DNA of 64,000 nt, taken from positions 62,001 through 126,000 of the forward strand of contig JADGEL010000002.1 in NCBI GenBank assembly GCA_016744415.1. The letters run 5' to 3'. Both the position numbers and the translations under genes were made by a program. The notes under the pieces were generated by a model. That model searched no databases, was not told the origin of the DNA, and saw only the letters and a list, made by a program, of their open reading frames with translations. The first letter of the stretch is position 1. Every line of letters begins with the position of its first letter. The stretch comes from Flavobacteriaceae bacterium (GTDB taxonomy: Bacteria; Bacteroidota; Bacteroidia; Flavobacteriales; Flavobacteriaceae). Below, piece by piece: positions 28,377 to 35,907 of the stretch.

Positions 28377-28579
28377 TTAATTATTTATTCATTTCTATTT
28401 TGAAATCGCTTCACGCTGTTCGCGAAGACGTCATTGCGAGCATAGCGTGGTAACCTTTATTAAACTTACTTCTTCACTTCTTGAGATCGCTACGGCTTTC
28501 GTTCCTCACTCCTCGCTAAGGCGTATCATTTTATTTTCACTTCTAACTTCTAATCTCTCACTTCTAAAATCTACCTTCA
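28377..28579. repeat. Intergenic repeat-like insert between wzt and wzm
   Basis: A 203-base non-coding spacer interrupts an otherwise tight operon. Its first part contains an imperfect inverted pair around 'CGCTTCACGCTGTTCGCGAAG' and the string 'GTCATTGCGAGCATAGCG'. The GTCATTGCGAG core occurs, to my memory, as a dispersed intergenic repeat in many Bacteroidota. The second part, near the permease stop, has short direct repeats of the type ACTTCTAA. Local GC is visibly higher than its surroundings in the first half. It looks like a REP-type element or a decayed insertion, not a gene. No long ORF crosses it. Confidence 0.5.
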
Positions 28580-29425
28580 TTAGGCACTCATTCGTTCTAC
28601 TAGTATTGGTATTGAAATTCTATAAAACAACAACCCTAAAAAGAATAATGGAATACATACTAAAACAATTCCTAAATAATAGGTGATATATTCTGGTGTA
28701 GCTCCTGTTATAAAATCTCTTGCTGTTAAAATTAATGGTGTAAATGGGTTCAATTCCATCAATTGTTTCATAATCCCTTCTTTGGGTATTGCATAGACTA
28801 CTGGCGTTACATACATCAATAGGCTTAATCCCATAGAAATTATTTTTGCAATGTCTTTATAGAGCATCCCAATTGGTGTAATAAATAATCCTATTGTCGT
28901 TCCAAATAAAATTGCTCCAGTTATTGCCAATGGAAACAGTAATAATGACCAATGAAAACCAACACCATACAGAAAGACAAATACTAATAATATTATTATT
29001 TTAATAAGGCTATTAAATAGCAGCTTATAAATTCCAGAAATGATTAAAGCTTCTTTCGGAAAATTAATTTTAGATAAAATCCCTCTTGCAGCATTAGTAC
29101 TTGCTGTTGGAGAATTAATAGCCTCTACAATAATGGACCATATCAAGGTGCCAGAAAAAGCATACACAGGATACGGGATTCCTGTATCACTTAAACGAAT
29201 TGTATCTGTGCTATTCAAAAATATCCAAACAAAGGCAGTTGTTAGTGGTGTAATAAACGCCCATAAAATTCCTAAATAAGATTGTCTGTATTGTGCTTTG
29301 ATATCACGTACCGCCAATTGTTTTGCTAAAAATCGAGAAGAATAAATATCACCCAAACTGTCTTTTAACAATTTGCCAATTCTAATATTATTTTCTTTTT
29401 GATATATGCGTGTTTCTAATTCCAT
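28580..29425 (-). CDS. wzm: ABC transporter permease of polysaccharide export (Wzm-like)
   Basis: The 281-residue protein has about six hydrophobic spans, for example 'LGILWAFITPLTTAFVWIFL', 'IIILLVFVFLYGVG', 'LLFPLAITGAILFGTTIGLF' and 'YLGIVLVCIPLFFLGLLF'. The cytoplasmic N-terminus contains 'AVRDIKAQYRQSYLGILW', the conserved R-x3-R-Y-x2-S-x-LG-x-x-W motif of the ABC-2 polysaccharide exporters. It forms the membrane channel partner of the Wzt-like ATPase downstream. It follows the epimerase gene by 14 bases. The spacer between it and wzt is unusual and is listed separately. Confidence 0.93.
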   Translation of the reverse strand: MELETRIYQKENNIRIGKLLKDSLGDIYSSRFLAKQLAVRDIKAQYRQSYLGILWAFITPLTTAFVWIFLNSTDTIRLSDTGIPYPVYAFSGTLIWSIIVEAINSPTASTNAARGILSKINFPKEALIISGIYKLLFNSLIKIIILLVFVFLYGVGFHWSLLLFPLAITGAILFGTTIGLFITPIGMLYKDIAKIISMGLSLLMYVTPVVYAIPKEGIMKQLMELNPFTPLILTARDFITGATPEYITYYLGIVLVCIPLFFLGLLFYRISIPILVERMSA

Positions 29426-29439
29426 TGGGGCTTCTAGAA

Positions 29440-30489
29440 TTAATTATTTTTTTGATATTTCTTGTAAAAATCAACAAACGCTTTAATTCCATCTTCTAGC
29501 TTTGTCTCTGGCTTAAAACCGATATACTCAAACAAACTCTCAACATTTGCGTATGTAGAAGAAACGTCTCCAGGTTGCATAGGCTTAAAAACAATCTTTC
29601 CTTTAATATCTAATTCCTTTTCTAGGGCACGTACAAAATCCATCAATGCCACAGGGCTATTATTCCCAATATTAAATAGTTGATACGGCGCTACACTTTT
29701 TGAAGGCGTAGGTTTCTTTTTATCAAACTTCGGGTTTCCTCTTTTTGGCGCTAATGGAATCAATCGTTTTACACTTTCAACAATATCATCTACATAGGTA
29801 AAATCACGACTCATTTCTCCGTTATTAAACACTTCAAACTTCTTATCTTCTAACATCGCTTTGGTAAAGATATACAAAGCCATATCTGGTCTGCCCCATG
29901 GCCCATAAACTGTAAAAAATCGTAGCCCTGTACACGGAATATTATATAAATGTGCATATGAATGTGCCATCATTTCATTAGCTTTCTTACTTGCTGCGTA
30001 CATGGCTAGTGGGTGGTCTGCAGAATTCTCTTCGTGAAAAGGAATTTCTTCACTTAAACCATATACCGAACTAGATGATGCAAATACCAAGTGACCTACC
30101 GGATAAGCTCTACAAGATTCTAATAAATTTAAAAAACCAGTAATATTGTTATCTACATATGAATGTGGGTTGATTAAAGAATACCTCACCCCTGCTTGTG
30201 CCGCCAAATTCACAACAAAATCAAAATGATTAACTTTAAACAAATCCTTTAGTTCTGATAAATTTTTTAAATCTAATTTAATATATGTGACTTCTCCTTT
30301 TAAAGGTTCATTATCTTTAATATCCGAAGTATCAATACTCAATTCTCGCAAACGAGCCAATTTTAAATTGACATCATAATAATCATTCAGATTATCGATT
30401 CCAAAAACCTCATACCCTTCAGCAACTAATTTCTTTGCCAAATGAAACCCTATAAAACCTGCTACTCCTGTTATAAGAACCTTTTTCAT
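29440..30489 (-). CDS. NAD-dependent epimerase, UDP-glucuronate 4-epimerase-like
   Basis: The 349-residue extended short-chain dehydrogenase starts with the Rossmann motif 'VLITGVAGFIGFHLAKKL', continues 'VFGIDNLNDYYDVNLKLARL' (the sequence pattern of UDP-glucuronate 4-epimerases), has 'FASSSSVYGLSEE' and the catalytic 'YAASKKANE' tyrosine-lysine pair, and ends with 'KPGD/ MQPGDVSSTYANV'-type sequence. It would interconvert UDP-GlcA and UDP-GalA, supplying acidic residues for the glycan. It is the first gene of the long minus-strand operon in the window and has two candidate promoters upstream. A UDP-GlcNAc or UDP-Glc epimerase is the alternative. Confidence 0.87.
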   Translation of the reverse strand: MKKVLITGVAGFIGFHLAKKLVAEGYEVFGIDNLNDYYDVNLKLARLRELSIDTSDIKDNEPLKGEVTYIKLDLKNLSELKDLFKVNHFDFVVNLAAQAGVRYSLINPHSYVDNNITGFLNLLESCRAYPVGHLVFASSSSVYGLSEEIPFHEENSADHPLAMYAASKKANEMMAHSYAHLYNIPCTGLRFFTVYGPWGRPDMALYIFTKAMLEDKKFEVFNNGEMSRDFTYVDDIVESVKRLIPLAPKRGNPKFDKKKPTPSKSVAPYQLFNIGNNSPVALMDFVRALEKELDIKGKIVFKPMQPGDVSSTYANVESLFEYIGFKPETKLEDGIKAFVDFYKKYQKNN

Positions 30490-30580
30490 TGATTACTTTT
30501 TTTTTACTTATTTTATGTCACTTCTAAGAAAGATGAAGTTCAAACAATCCTTTTCATTTTTTCTATCTTTCATTTAAAAT

Positions 30581-30598
30581 CAAAAGTACACAAATATA
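30581..30598 (-). promoter_or_regulatory. Candidate promoter of the polysaccharide operon
   Basis: Two perfect Bacteroidota -7 boxes (TAnnTTTG) lie head to tail on the minus strand: TATATTTG at 30598-30591 and TACTTTTG at 30588-30581. Neither has an obvious TTG at the expected -33 distance, so the choice between them is open. Transcription would begin about 90-100 bases before the epimerase ATG. Confidence 0.4.
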
Positions 30599-30709
30599 AA
30601 TTTTAATCCGCTGTTGACTTTATTATTTTGTTGAAGTTTTTAACATAGTATTGATAAGATTATTGTGATTATCATGGTAAAACTTTTTAAATTTGATGCA
30701 TAAAATTTT

Positions 30710-30780
30710 CACATGAAACAAGCATGTAAAATGTTTATCACCTAAGGGGATGACATAGCAAACAGCATGTGACCTTAAAA
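30710..30780 (+). promoter_or_regulatory. Conserved two-block leader of ftcD (shared with aroQ)
   Basis: The leader contains block 1, CACATGAAACAAGCATGTAA (from 30710), and block 2, AGCAAACAGCATGTGACC (from 30757). The same blocks, with G to A at matching points, precede aroQ (34216-34289, minus strand) at nearly the same distance from the start codon (84 and 90 bases). Both blocks contain a short direct repeat AGCATRT. In this copy TCACATG of block 1 can pair with CATGTGA of block 2, closing a possible stem. Known riboswitch classes do not come to mind; it may be an operator, an RNA element or a dispersed repeat. Confidence 0.6.
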
Positions 30781-30793
30781 AAAATATAGACAC

Positions 30794-32488
30794 ATGAAAA
30801 AACAATTGATAGAATGCGTACCTAATATTAGTGAAGGACGCGATTTAGATAAAATTAATACCATTGCAAATGTTGTTGAAACTGTTGATGGCATTAAACT
30901 ACTTGATGTTGATCCTGGTGCTGCTACCAACAGAACCGTAATTACTTTTGTAGGCGAACCCGAACAAGTGATTAAAGCGGCTTTTAAATTGATTCAAAAA
31001 GCAGCTGAATTAATTGATATGAGCAAACACTCAGGTGAGCATCCTCGCTTTGGTGCTACAGATGTTTGTCCATTGGTTCCAATTTCAGGAATTTCTTTAG
31101 ATGAAACTGCAAGTTATGCTCACAAACTAGGTGAGCGTGTTGGGAAAGAATTGGGCATACCAGGATATTTTTATGAGAACGCAGCTAAAATAGAACGACG
31201 TAAAAACTTAGCCAATTGTAGATCTGGTGAATACGAAGGGTTAAAAGAAAAATTATCTACTACTGACTGGAAACCTGATTTTGGCCCTGCAGAATTTAAT
31301 TCTAGTGTTTCAAAAACTGGTGTAACGGCTATTTCATCACGAGACTTCTTGATCGCATATAATGTCAATTTAAATACTACTTCTACAAGGCGTGCTAATG
31401 CAATTGCATTTGATATTCGAGAAGCAGGGAGAGTGAAACGAGAAGGAAATCTTACTACTGGTAAAAAAGTGTTGGGTGCCAATGGCGAGCCTGTTCGTAT
31501 CCCCGGAAAATTAAAAGCAATAAAAGGAATTGGTTGGTATATAGACGAATATGGAATTGCACAAATCTCTTATAACCTCACCAATATTAGTATCACTTCG
31601 ATGCATATTGCTTTTGACGAAACTGTTAAATCAGCTATCGGTAGAGGGCTTCGAGTTACAGGGTCAGAATTAATTGGTTTGATTCCTTTGAAGGCAATGT
31701 TAGATGCAGGTGACTACTTTCTTAAAAAGCAAGAACGCTCATTGGGGATTTCGGAAACTGAAAAAATAAAGATTGCTGTAAAATCTTTGGGACTGGATGA
31801 TTTAAAGCCATTTAATCCACAAGAAAAAATTATTGAATATGTTATGGCTAATGCTGATAAAAAATTATTAATTGATTTATCAGTAAGTGAATTTGCCGAA
31901 GAAACTGCAAGTGAATCAATGGCACCAGGAGGTGGATCAATCTCAGCTTATGTAGGTGCTTTGGGCGTTTCATTAGGAACTATGGTTGCAAATTTATCTG
32001 CTCATAAAGCTGGATGGGATGATAAATGGGAGTTTTATTCTGAATGGGCAGTAAAAGGACAAGCCTATAAAAACAGGTTGCTTTATTTGGTTGATGAAGA
32101 CACCAATGCGTTTAATAAAATTATTGATGGATTTAGAATGCCTAAAGGAACAGTTGAAGAAAAACAAATAAGACAACAAGCAATTCAAGATGCTACAAAA
32201 TATGCAACTGAGATTCCGTTTCAAGTAATGGAAACTGCTTATAAATCTACCGAGGTGATGCAGGCCATGTTAAAAGATGGATTACAAAGTTCTTTGTCTG
32301 ATACCGCTGTTGGAATTCTATGTGCAAAGACCGCAGTGACTGGTGCATATTTTAATGTTCGTATCAATGCTAAAGATATTATGGATCGTGACTATGCTGA
32401 TGACATTATTGCAAAATCTGAAAAAATTTATCAAGCAATGATTCAGATTGAAAAAAACACTATTGAATTTATAGATAGTAAAATGTAG
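30794..32488 (+). CDS. ftcD: Glutamate formimidoyltransferase / formimidoyltetrahydrofolate cyclodeaminase
   Basis: The 564-residue bifunctional enzyme has the formiminotransferase half (about 1-325: 'IECVPNISEGRDLDKI', 'LLDVDPGAATNRTVITFVG', 'HSGEHPRFGATDVCPLVP') and the cyclodeaminase half (about 365-550: 'SESMAPGGGSISAYVGALG'). It moves the formimino group of formiminoglutamate to tetrahydrofolate and then deaminates it to 5,10-methenyl-THF, the last step of one histidine-degradation route. The length is as expected for the Bacteroidota fusion. No other hut gene is in the window. Its leader shares an unassigned element with aroQ. Confidence 0.95.
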   Translation: MKKQLIECVPNISEGRDLDKINTIANVVETVDGIKLLDVDPGAATNRTVITFVGEPEQVIKAAFKLIQKAAELIDMSKHSGEHPRFGATDVCPLVPISGISLDETASYAHKLGERVGKELGIPGYFYENAAKIERRKNLANCRSGEYEGLKEKLSTTDWKPDFGPAEFNSSVSKTGVTAISSRDFLIAYNVNLNTTSTRRANAIAFDIREAGRVKREGNLTTGKKVLGANGEPVRIPGKLKAIKGIGWYIDEYGIAQISYNLTNISITSMHIAFDETVKSAIGRGLRVTGSELIGLIPLKAMLDAGDYFLKKQERSLGISETEKIKIAVKSLGLDDLKPFNPQEKIIEYVMANADKKLLIDLSVSEFAEETASESMAPGGGSISAYVGALGVSLGTMVANLSAHKAGWDDKWEFYSEWAVKGQAYKNRLLYLVDEDTNAFNKIIDGFRMPKGTVEEKQIRQQAIQDATKYATEIPFQVMETAYKSTEVMQAMLKDGLQSSLSDTAVGILCAKTAVTGAYFNVRINAKDIMDRDYADDIIAKSEKIYQAMIQIEKNTIEFIDSKM

Positions 32489-32585
32489 GATAAAAAAACG
32501 GAGGAAAAAAGATTCTTCAAGTAATGACTAACTATATCGTAATCTGTATTGAGTGAAGTTATCAGTGTTCTAACTAAAAATTATC

Positions 32586-33074
32586 ATGAAAGAAAAACTT
32601 AATATTATTCCCTTTGAGCCAAAACATACAACTCAATTCCATGATTTAAATATCGTATGGCTAGAAAAGTATTTTTATGTTGAAGATCATGATCGAGAAG
32701 TACTGGAAAACCCACAGAATTATATTATTGATAATGACGGCTATATTTTTATGGCCGAATATCAAAATAAAATTATTGGAACTGTTGCTCTCATAAACGA
32801 AAAAGAAGGCTTTGAATTAAGTAAAATGGCTATTAACCCCAAGTTTCAAGGATTGAAATTTGGGCAGCAATTAATGACTTATTGTATTTCATTTGCTAAA
32901 GAAAAAGGGCGGAATGGGCTATTACTTTATTCAAATACTAGCTTGGAAAATGCTATTTATATTTATAGAAAATTTGGTTTTATAGAAGTCCCTTTTGGAG
33001 GCTCTCCATATTCTAGAGGGGATATTAAAATGGTGCTAAATTTAAAATCGCATAAAAAAAGCGAAAGTGATTAA
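32586..33074 (+). CDS. GNAT family N-acetyltransferase
   Basis: The 162-residue protein has the GNAT core: 'YIFMAEYQNKIIGTVALI' (beta strand 4), 'LSKMAINPKFQGLKFGQQLMTYC' with the acetyl-CoA-binding Q-G-x-x-x-G, and 'NGLLLYSNTSLENAIYIYRKFGF'. It transfers an acetyl group from acetyl-CoA to an amine of unknown identity. It is single-gene, follows ftcD by 97 bases, and its stop codon lies in the loop of a convergent terminator. Confidence 0.88.
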   Translation: MKEKLNIIPFEPKHTTQFHDLNIVWLEKYFYVEDHDREVLENPQNYIIDNDGYIFMAEYQNKIIGTVALINEKEGFELSKMAINPKFQGLKFGQQLMTYCISFAKEKGRNGLLLYSNTSLENAIYIYRKFGFIEVPFGGSPYSRGDIKMVLNLKSHKKSESD

Positions 33075-33093
33075 CCTTTCGCTTCAGTTTTTT
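33059..33093 (+). terminator. Terminator between the GNAT gene and the outer-membrane lipoprotein gene
   Basis: The inverted repeat AAGCGAAAG / CTTTCGCTT (33059-33067 and 33076-33084) is followed by a T-run on the plus strand. The GNAT stop codon sits in the loop. The A-run on the left side lets it work for the convergent lipoprotein gene too. Confidence 0.8.
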
Positions 33094-33099
33094 AAGTTT

Positions 33100-33660
33100 C
33101 TATTTTCCAAATTTGTAAGCAGCTCCAATTTGAAAATGACTGAACTTTACTTCAACAAAGTCTGTATCACTATAATCAGTTAGGCCATAATCATATCTCG
33201 CTTCAACTTTAAAGTTTTCAAAAATTTCGTATGAAACTCCAGCATCCAGACCAAAACCAAAGGAGTTTAAACCATCTGGTGTGTCAACTAATAAAGTTAG
33301 ATTAGGACCTGCATACCCTTTAAATCCTTCAAAAAATTCGTAATTCAGCAATATTGGTGCCTGGAACATTTTCCAATCAGAAAAGTAAACAAAATCAACT
33401 TCTGGCTGAACACCCATTTTTTCGCCTATATCAATATCTTCAAATTCAACCCCAACATAAAACCCAGTAATATTCTGAGTTTCAGAGAAACTTAATTTCG
33501 AATTCGAAGTTGCTTCAGCTGATCTGCTTGCAGAACGGGCGGTAGTAGAATTTGAATAACTCACTTTTTCACTTCCAAAAGCGGCACCTGCTCTAGGCAC
33601 TGCACAAGAAAAAAGCATCATAGCACAAGCTATAAATGCCAAATAAAATACATTTTTCAT
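33100..33660 (-). CDS. Outer-membrane beta-barrel protein with lipoprotein signal
   Basis: The 186-residue protein has a type II signal peptide: 'VFYLAFIACAMMLFSC' with the lipobox LFSC, then a serine-rich linker. The rest has alternating hydrophobic strands and glycine ('ITGFYVGVEFEDI', 'GFGLDAGVSYEIFENFKVEARYDYGLTD', ending 'FQIGAAYKFGK'), as in small outer-membrane beta-barrel (OmpX/porin-like) proteins. The final residues 'AAYKFG' resemble the C-terminal insertion signal. A lipid anchor together with a beta barrel is unusual, so the lipobox cysteine could instead belong to a type I signal ending near 'AVPRAGA'. The function is unknown. Confidence 0.7.
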   Translation of the reverse strand: MKNVFYLAFIACAMMLFSCAVPRAGAAFGSEKVSYSNSTTARSASRSAEATSNSKLSFSETQNITGFYVGVEFEDIDIGEKMGVQPEVDFVYFSDWKMFQAPILLNYEFFEGFKGYAGPNLTLLVDTPDGLNSFGFGLDAGVSYEIFENFKVEARYDYGLTDYSDTDFVEVKFSHFQIGAAYKFGK

Positions 33661-33785
33661 AATAGTAGAATTTTGATTAGTTCTGCTAATATACTAAATA
33701 ATCATTTAATTATCAATGAGATAATCTTTTGAAAAAAGTATAAAAGTTAAATAATGAAAATAAAATTAATAAAATAACTTACGTT

Positions 33786-34199
33786 TTACAAAAAGCTCTG
33801 AATAGCTAACTCATAACTTTTAAGTCCAAATCCAGCGATAATTCCTTTTACATTTGGAGCTATAAAAGAAGTGTGTCTAAACTCTTCGCGTGCATGCACA
33901 TTTGAGATGTGTACTTCAATAACGGGAGTTTCAATTGCCTTTACTGCGTCTGCAATACCGACAGAAGTATGTGTATATGCAGCAGCGTTTAAGACAACAC
34001 CATCATACAAAAAACCTACTTCATGCAATTTGTCTATAAGCTCCCCTTCTATATTCGATTGAAAATAAAACAATTCAATACCTGTATGTTTTTTTTGTAA
34101 TGTTTTAAAATAATCTTCAAAAGAATCAGAACCATAAATAGCGGGTTCTCTTTTACCGAGTAAATTTAGATTGGGACCGTTGAGAATTAGAAGTTTCAT
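33786..34199 (-). CDS. aroQ: 3-dehydroquinate dehydratase, type II
   Basis: The 137-residue protein has the AroQ signature 'LLILNGPNLNLLGKREPAIYG' with the catalytic Tyr near residue 23, 'FYFQSNIEGELIDKLHEV', 'VLNAAAYTHTSVGIADAV' and 'VIEVHISNVHAREEFRHTSF'. It dehydrates 3-dehydroquinate to 3-dehydroshikimate in the shikimate pathway as a dodecamer. The length is normal. It diverges from xerD and shares a leader element with ftcD. Confidence 0.95.
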   Translation of the reverse strand: MKLLILNGPNLNLLGKREPAIYGSDSFEDYFKTLQKKHTGIELFYFQSNIEGELIDKLHEVGFLYDGVVLNAAAYTHTSVGIADAVKAIETPVIEVHISNVHAREEFRHTSFIAPNVKGIIAGFGLKSYELAIQSFL

Positions 34200-34215
34200 T
34201 TGTCTTTTTTATTAC

Positions 34216-34289
34216 TTTTTAACGGTCATATGCTGTTCGCTATTAATCTTTCTCATAAAAATAAAAAAATTATATGCTCGTTTCATGTG
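34216..34289 (-). promoter_or_regulatory. Conserved two-block leader of aroQ (shared with ftcD)
   Basis: Reading the minus strand, block 1 is CACATGAAACGAGCATATAA (34289 down) and block 2 is AGCGAACAGCATATGACC (34241 down), followed by GTTAAAAA. These match the ftcD leader at about 18 of 20 and 17 of 18 positions respectively. The intervening ~30 bases do not match. A -7-like box TATTTTTG (34299-34292) lies just upstream, so block 1 would be near the RNA 5' end. Confidence 0.6.
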
Positions 34290-34291
34290 TT

Positions 34292-34299
34292 CAAAAATA
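34292..34299 (-). promoter_or_regulatory. Candidate -7 promoter box of aroQ
   Basis: TATTTTTG fits TAnnTTTG on the minus strand 93 bases before the aroQ ATG, immediately upstream of the conserved leader block. No clear -33 TTG is present at the usual spacing. Confidence 0.35.
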
Positions 34300-34361
34300 G
34301 AATAAAAAACTTTATACACACTAATGATATTGAAAATTATTGAATTTGATATATTTACAAA

Positions 34362-35258
34362 ATGAAGTGGCAACTGGCATTAAATGATTACCAACTCTAT
34401 TTAAAAATAGAACGAGGGCTCTCTGAAAATTCGGTGGATAGTTATGTACGTGATGTTAAAAAGCTAACCTTGTATTTAGAAGATAACAGGATTGTCATAT
34501 CGCCTATCAAAATTGATAATGATTTAATTCAGCAATTTATTTATGAAGTATCAAAAAGCATCAATCCACGTTCACAATCACGACTAATATCTGGATTAAG
34601 AAGTTTTTTTGACTACTTGATTTTTGAAAAATATAGAGAAACCAATCCAACCGATTTAATCGAATCTCCTAAAATTCGACGAAAACTTCCTGACACTTTA
34701 TCAATTGATGAAATTGATAAAGTAATTGCAAGTATAGATTTAAGCAAACAACAAGGTGAACGTAACAGAACGATTCTGGAAACTTTATATAGTTGTGGAT
34801 TAAGAGTTACAGAGTTAATCACTCTACAAATTTCTGATTTATTTTTTGACGAAGGATTTATTCGTGTGGTTGGAAAAGGTGATAAACAACGATTTATCCC
34901 GATCAATACACAAACCCAAAAATTTATTAACTTTTATATAAGGGATATTCGAAGTAGTATAAAAGTGCAGAAAGGATTTGAAGATACGCTGTTTTTAAAT
35001 AGACGAGGTAAACAACTGACACGAGTCATGATATTTACGATTGTAAAAGATCTAGCAATTGTAGCTGGAATAAAAAAGAAAATCAGTCCACACACTTTTA
35101 GGCATTCTTTTGCAACTCACCTACTAGAGCGGGGTGCTGACTTACGTGCAATTCAACAAATGTTAGGGCATGAAAGCATTACTACAACAGAGATTTATAT
35201 GCACTTAGACAGAAGTCATTTACAAAAAGTAATGGAGCAATTTCATCCAAGAAAATAA
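34362..35258 (+). CDS. xerD: Site-specific tyrosine recombinase (XerD-like)
   Basis: The 298-residue protein has an N-terminal SAM-like DNA-binding domain ('YQLYLKIERGLSENSVDSYVRDVKKL') and a C-terminal catalytic domain with 'LYSCGLRVTELITL' (catalytic Arg), 'VVGKGDKQRFIPI' (Lys), 'SPHTFRHSFATHLLERGADL' (His-Arg), 'LGHESITTTEIYMHL' (His and nucleophilic Tyr). Its length and the HTFRHSFATHLLERGADLR sequence are those of housekeeping XerC/XerD, which resolve chromosome dimers at dif. There is no sign that it is an island integrase. A -7-like TATATTTA lies only five bases before the ATG, so the transcript may be nearly leaderless. Confidence 0.9.
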   Translation: MKWQLALNDYQLYLKIERGLSENSVDSYVRDVKKLTLYLEDNRIVISPIKIDNDLIQQFIYEVSKSINPRSQSRLISGLRSFFDYLIFEKYRETNPTDLIESPKIRRKLPDTLSIDEIDKVIASIDLSKQQGERNRTILETLYSCGLRVTELITLQISDLFFDEGFIRVVGKGDKQRFIPINTQTQKFINFYIRDIRSSIKVQKGFEDTLFLNRRGKQLTRVMIFTIVKDLAIVAGIKKKISPHTFRHSFATHLLERGADLRAIQQMLGHESITTTEIYMHLDRSHLQKVMEQFHPRK

Positions 35259-35263
35259 CCAAT

Positions 35264-35770
35264 CTACTCTTCCTCGTCTCCTTTATTCAATTCAACGTTA
35301 TCAATTAAATCATCTGCTTGTTTCTTTAAATCAGTTGCTTTAAGAAAAAGGCTTATTTTACTTCTTACAAAATAAAGAATCGTTAAAATTAGTAATGTAA
35401 AAGGAAGTGAATATACAAATTCAAATTCATCATTAAATTCTACATCATCATTAACAACACTTATAAATTGAAAAACGTATACTGAAATTGGTATTACAAT
35501 TGCATGATACCACCAATGTTTACAAGTAGTAAACCATAATATCAATAGAGATAGAGGGATAAGTTTAGCAAAAACATTATACATAAAATACCTTACGCTT
35601 TCATAATAATTACTTGTAAAGGTTACTCCAAAAATTTCATAAGTTGAAGTTGCTGGAAAGCTCTGATACAAATAGAAAGCATAAGGTATAAATAGCATAA
35701 ATGCTATAATCAAGCTACCCGTTAGTAGGTATCTTGCACTTGGCTTTTTCGACTGATTGGTTGTTGTCAT
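35264..35770 (-). CDS. Hypothetical multi-pass membrane protein
   Basis: I do not recognise this protein. The track starts it at 35791, but three ATGs are close together; the third (35770, MTTTNQSKKPSARYLL) puts a short basic cytoplasmic tail before the first hydrophobic span and is preferred. About four hydrophobic segments are visible ('YLLTGSLIIAFMLFIPYAFYL', 'LIPLSLLILWFTTC', 'AIVIPISVYVFQFISV', 'LPFTLLILTILYFV'), followed by an acidic, charged C-terminus. It converges on xerD with a five-base gap and overlaps the small ORF upstream. Confidence 0.6.
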   Translation of the reverse strand: MTTTNQSKKPSARYLLTGSLIIAFMLFIPYAFYLYQSFPATSTYEIFGVTFTSNYYESVRYFMYNVFAKLIPLSLLILWFTTCKHWWYHAIVIPISVYVFQFISVVNDDVEFNDEFEFVYSLPFTLLILTILYFVRSKISLFLKATDLKKQADDLIDNVELNKGDEEE

Positions 35771-35858
35771 TGTCTGCATTTGAATTATCATTCATCACGA
35801 AAGATAATGAAAAAACAGCTAACATCAGCAATCCGAAAACTAATTTTGCTTTTTTCAT
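35715..35858 (-). CDS. Small exported hypothetical protein
   Basis: The track places the start at 35903, but an internal ATG at 35858 gives MKKAKLVFGLLMLAVFSLSFVMND, a classic short signal peptide, followed by an Asn/Asp-rich mature part (47 residues in total). Small signal-peptide proteins of this sort are frequent in flavobacteria. Its 3' end overlaps the membrane-protein ORF by about 56 bases in another frame. The leader carries an inverted repeat described separately. No function can be given. Confidence 0.5.
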   Translation of the reverse strand: MKKAKLVFGLLMLAVFSLSFVMNDNSNADNDNNQSVEKAKCKIPTNG

Positions 35859-35879
35859 TTTAGTAAGATTTAAATTAAA

Positions 35880-35907
35880 GTAAGTGGCTAATATATGCGG
35901 CACTTAC
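35880..35907. promoter_or_regulatory. Inverted repeat in the leader of the small exported protein
   Basis: GTAAGTG and CACTTAC form a perfect seven-base inverted repeat around a 14-base centre, directly upstream of the small exported protein. About 50 bases further upstream on the minus strand are a CCCC...GGG pair and a TTTATTTG box close to TAnnTTTG. It could be an operator or a leader hairpin; the type is unknown. Confidence 0.4.

Larger units (their letters stand above)
30490..30793. other. Divergent intergenic region between polysaccharide operon and ftcD
   Basis: These 304 bases separate the minus-strand epimerase from plus-strand ftcD. They contain two minus-strand -7-like boxes listed as a promoter, and, close to ftcD, a two-block leader element shared with aroQ. 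I see no ORF worth calling; the 60-residue minus ORF at 30623-30805 overlaps the ftcD start and looks like chance. Confidence 0.7.

Noticed and set aside
30623-30805. 60-residue minus-strand ORF in front of ftcD
   Set aside because: It overlaps the ftcD start codon and the conserved leader, has no domain or signal logic and is low in complexity; chance ORF in AT-rich DNA.
34362-35258. xerD as integrase of a mobile island
   Set aside because: Length and sequence are those of housekeeping XerD, it is ~14 kb from the candidate attachment site, and it is surrounded by core genes.
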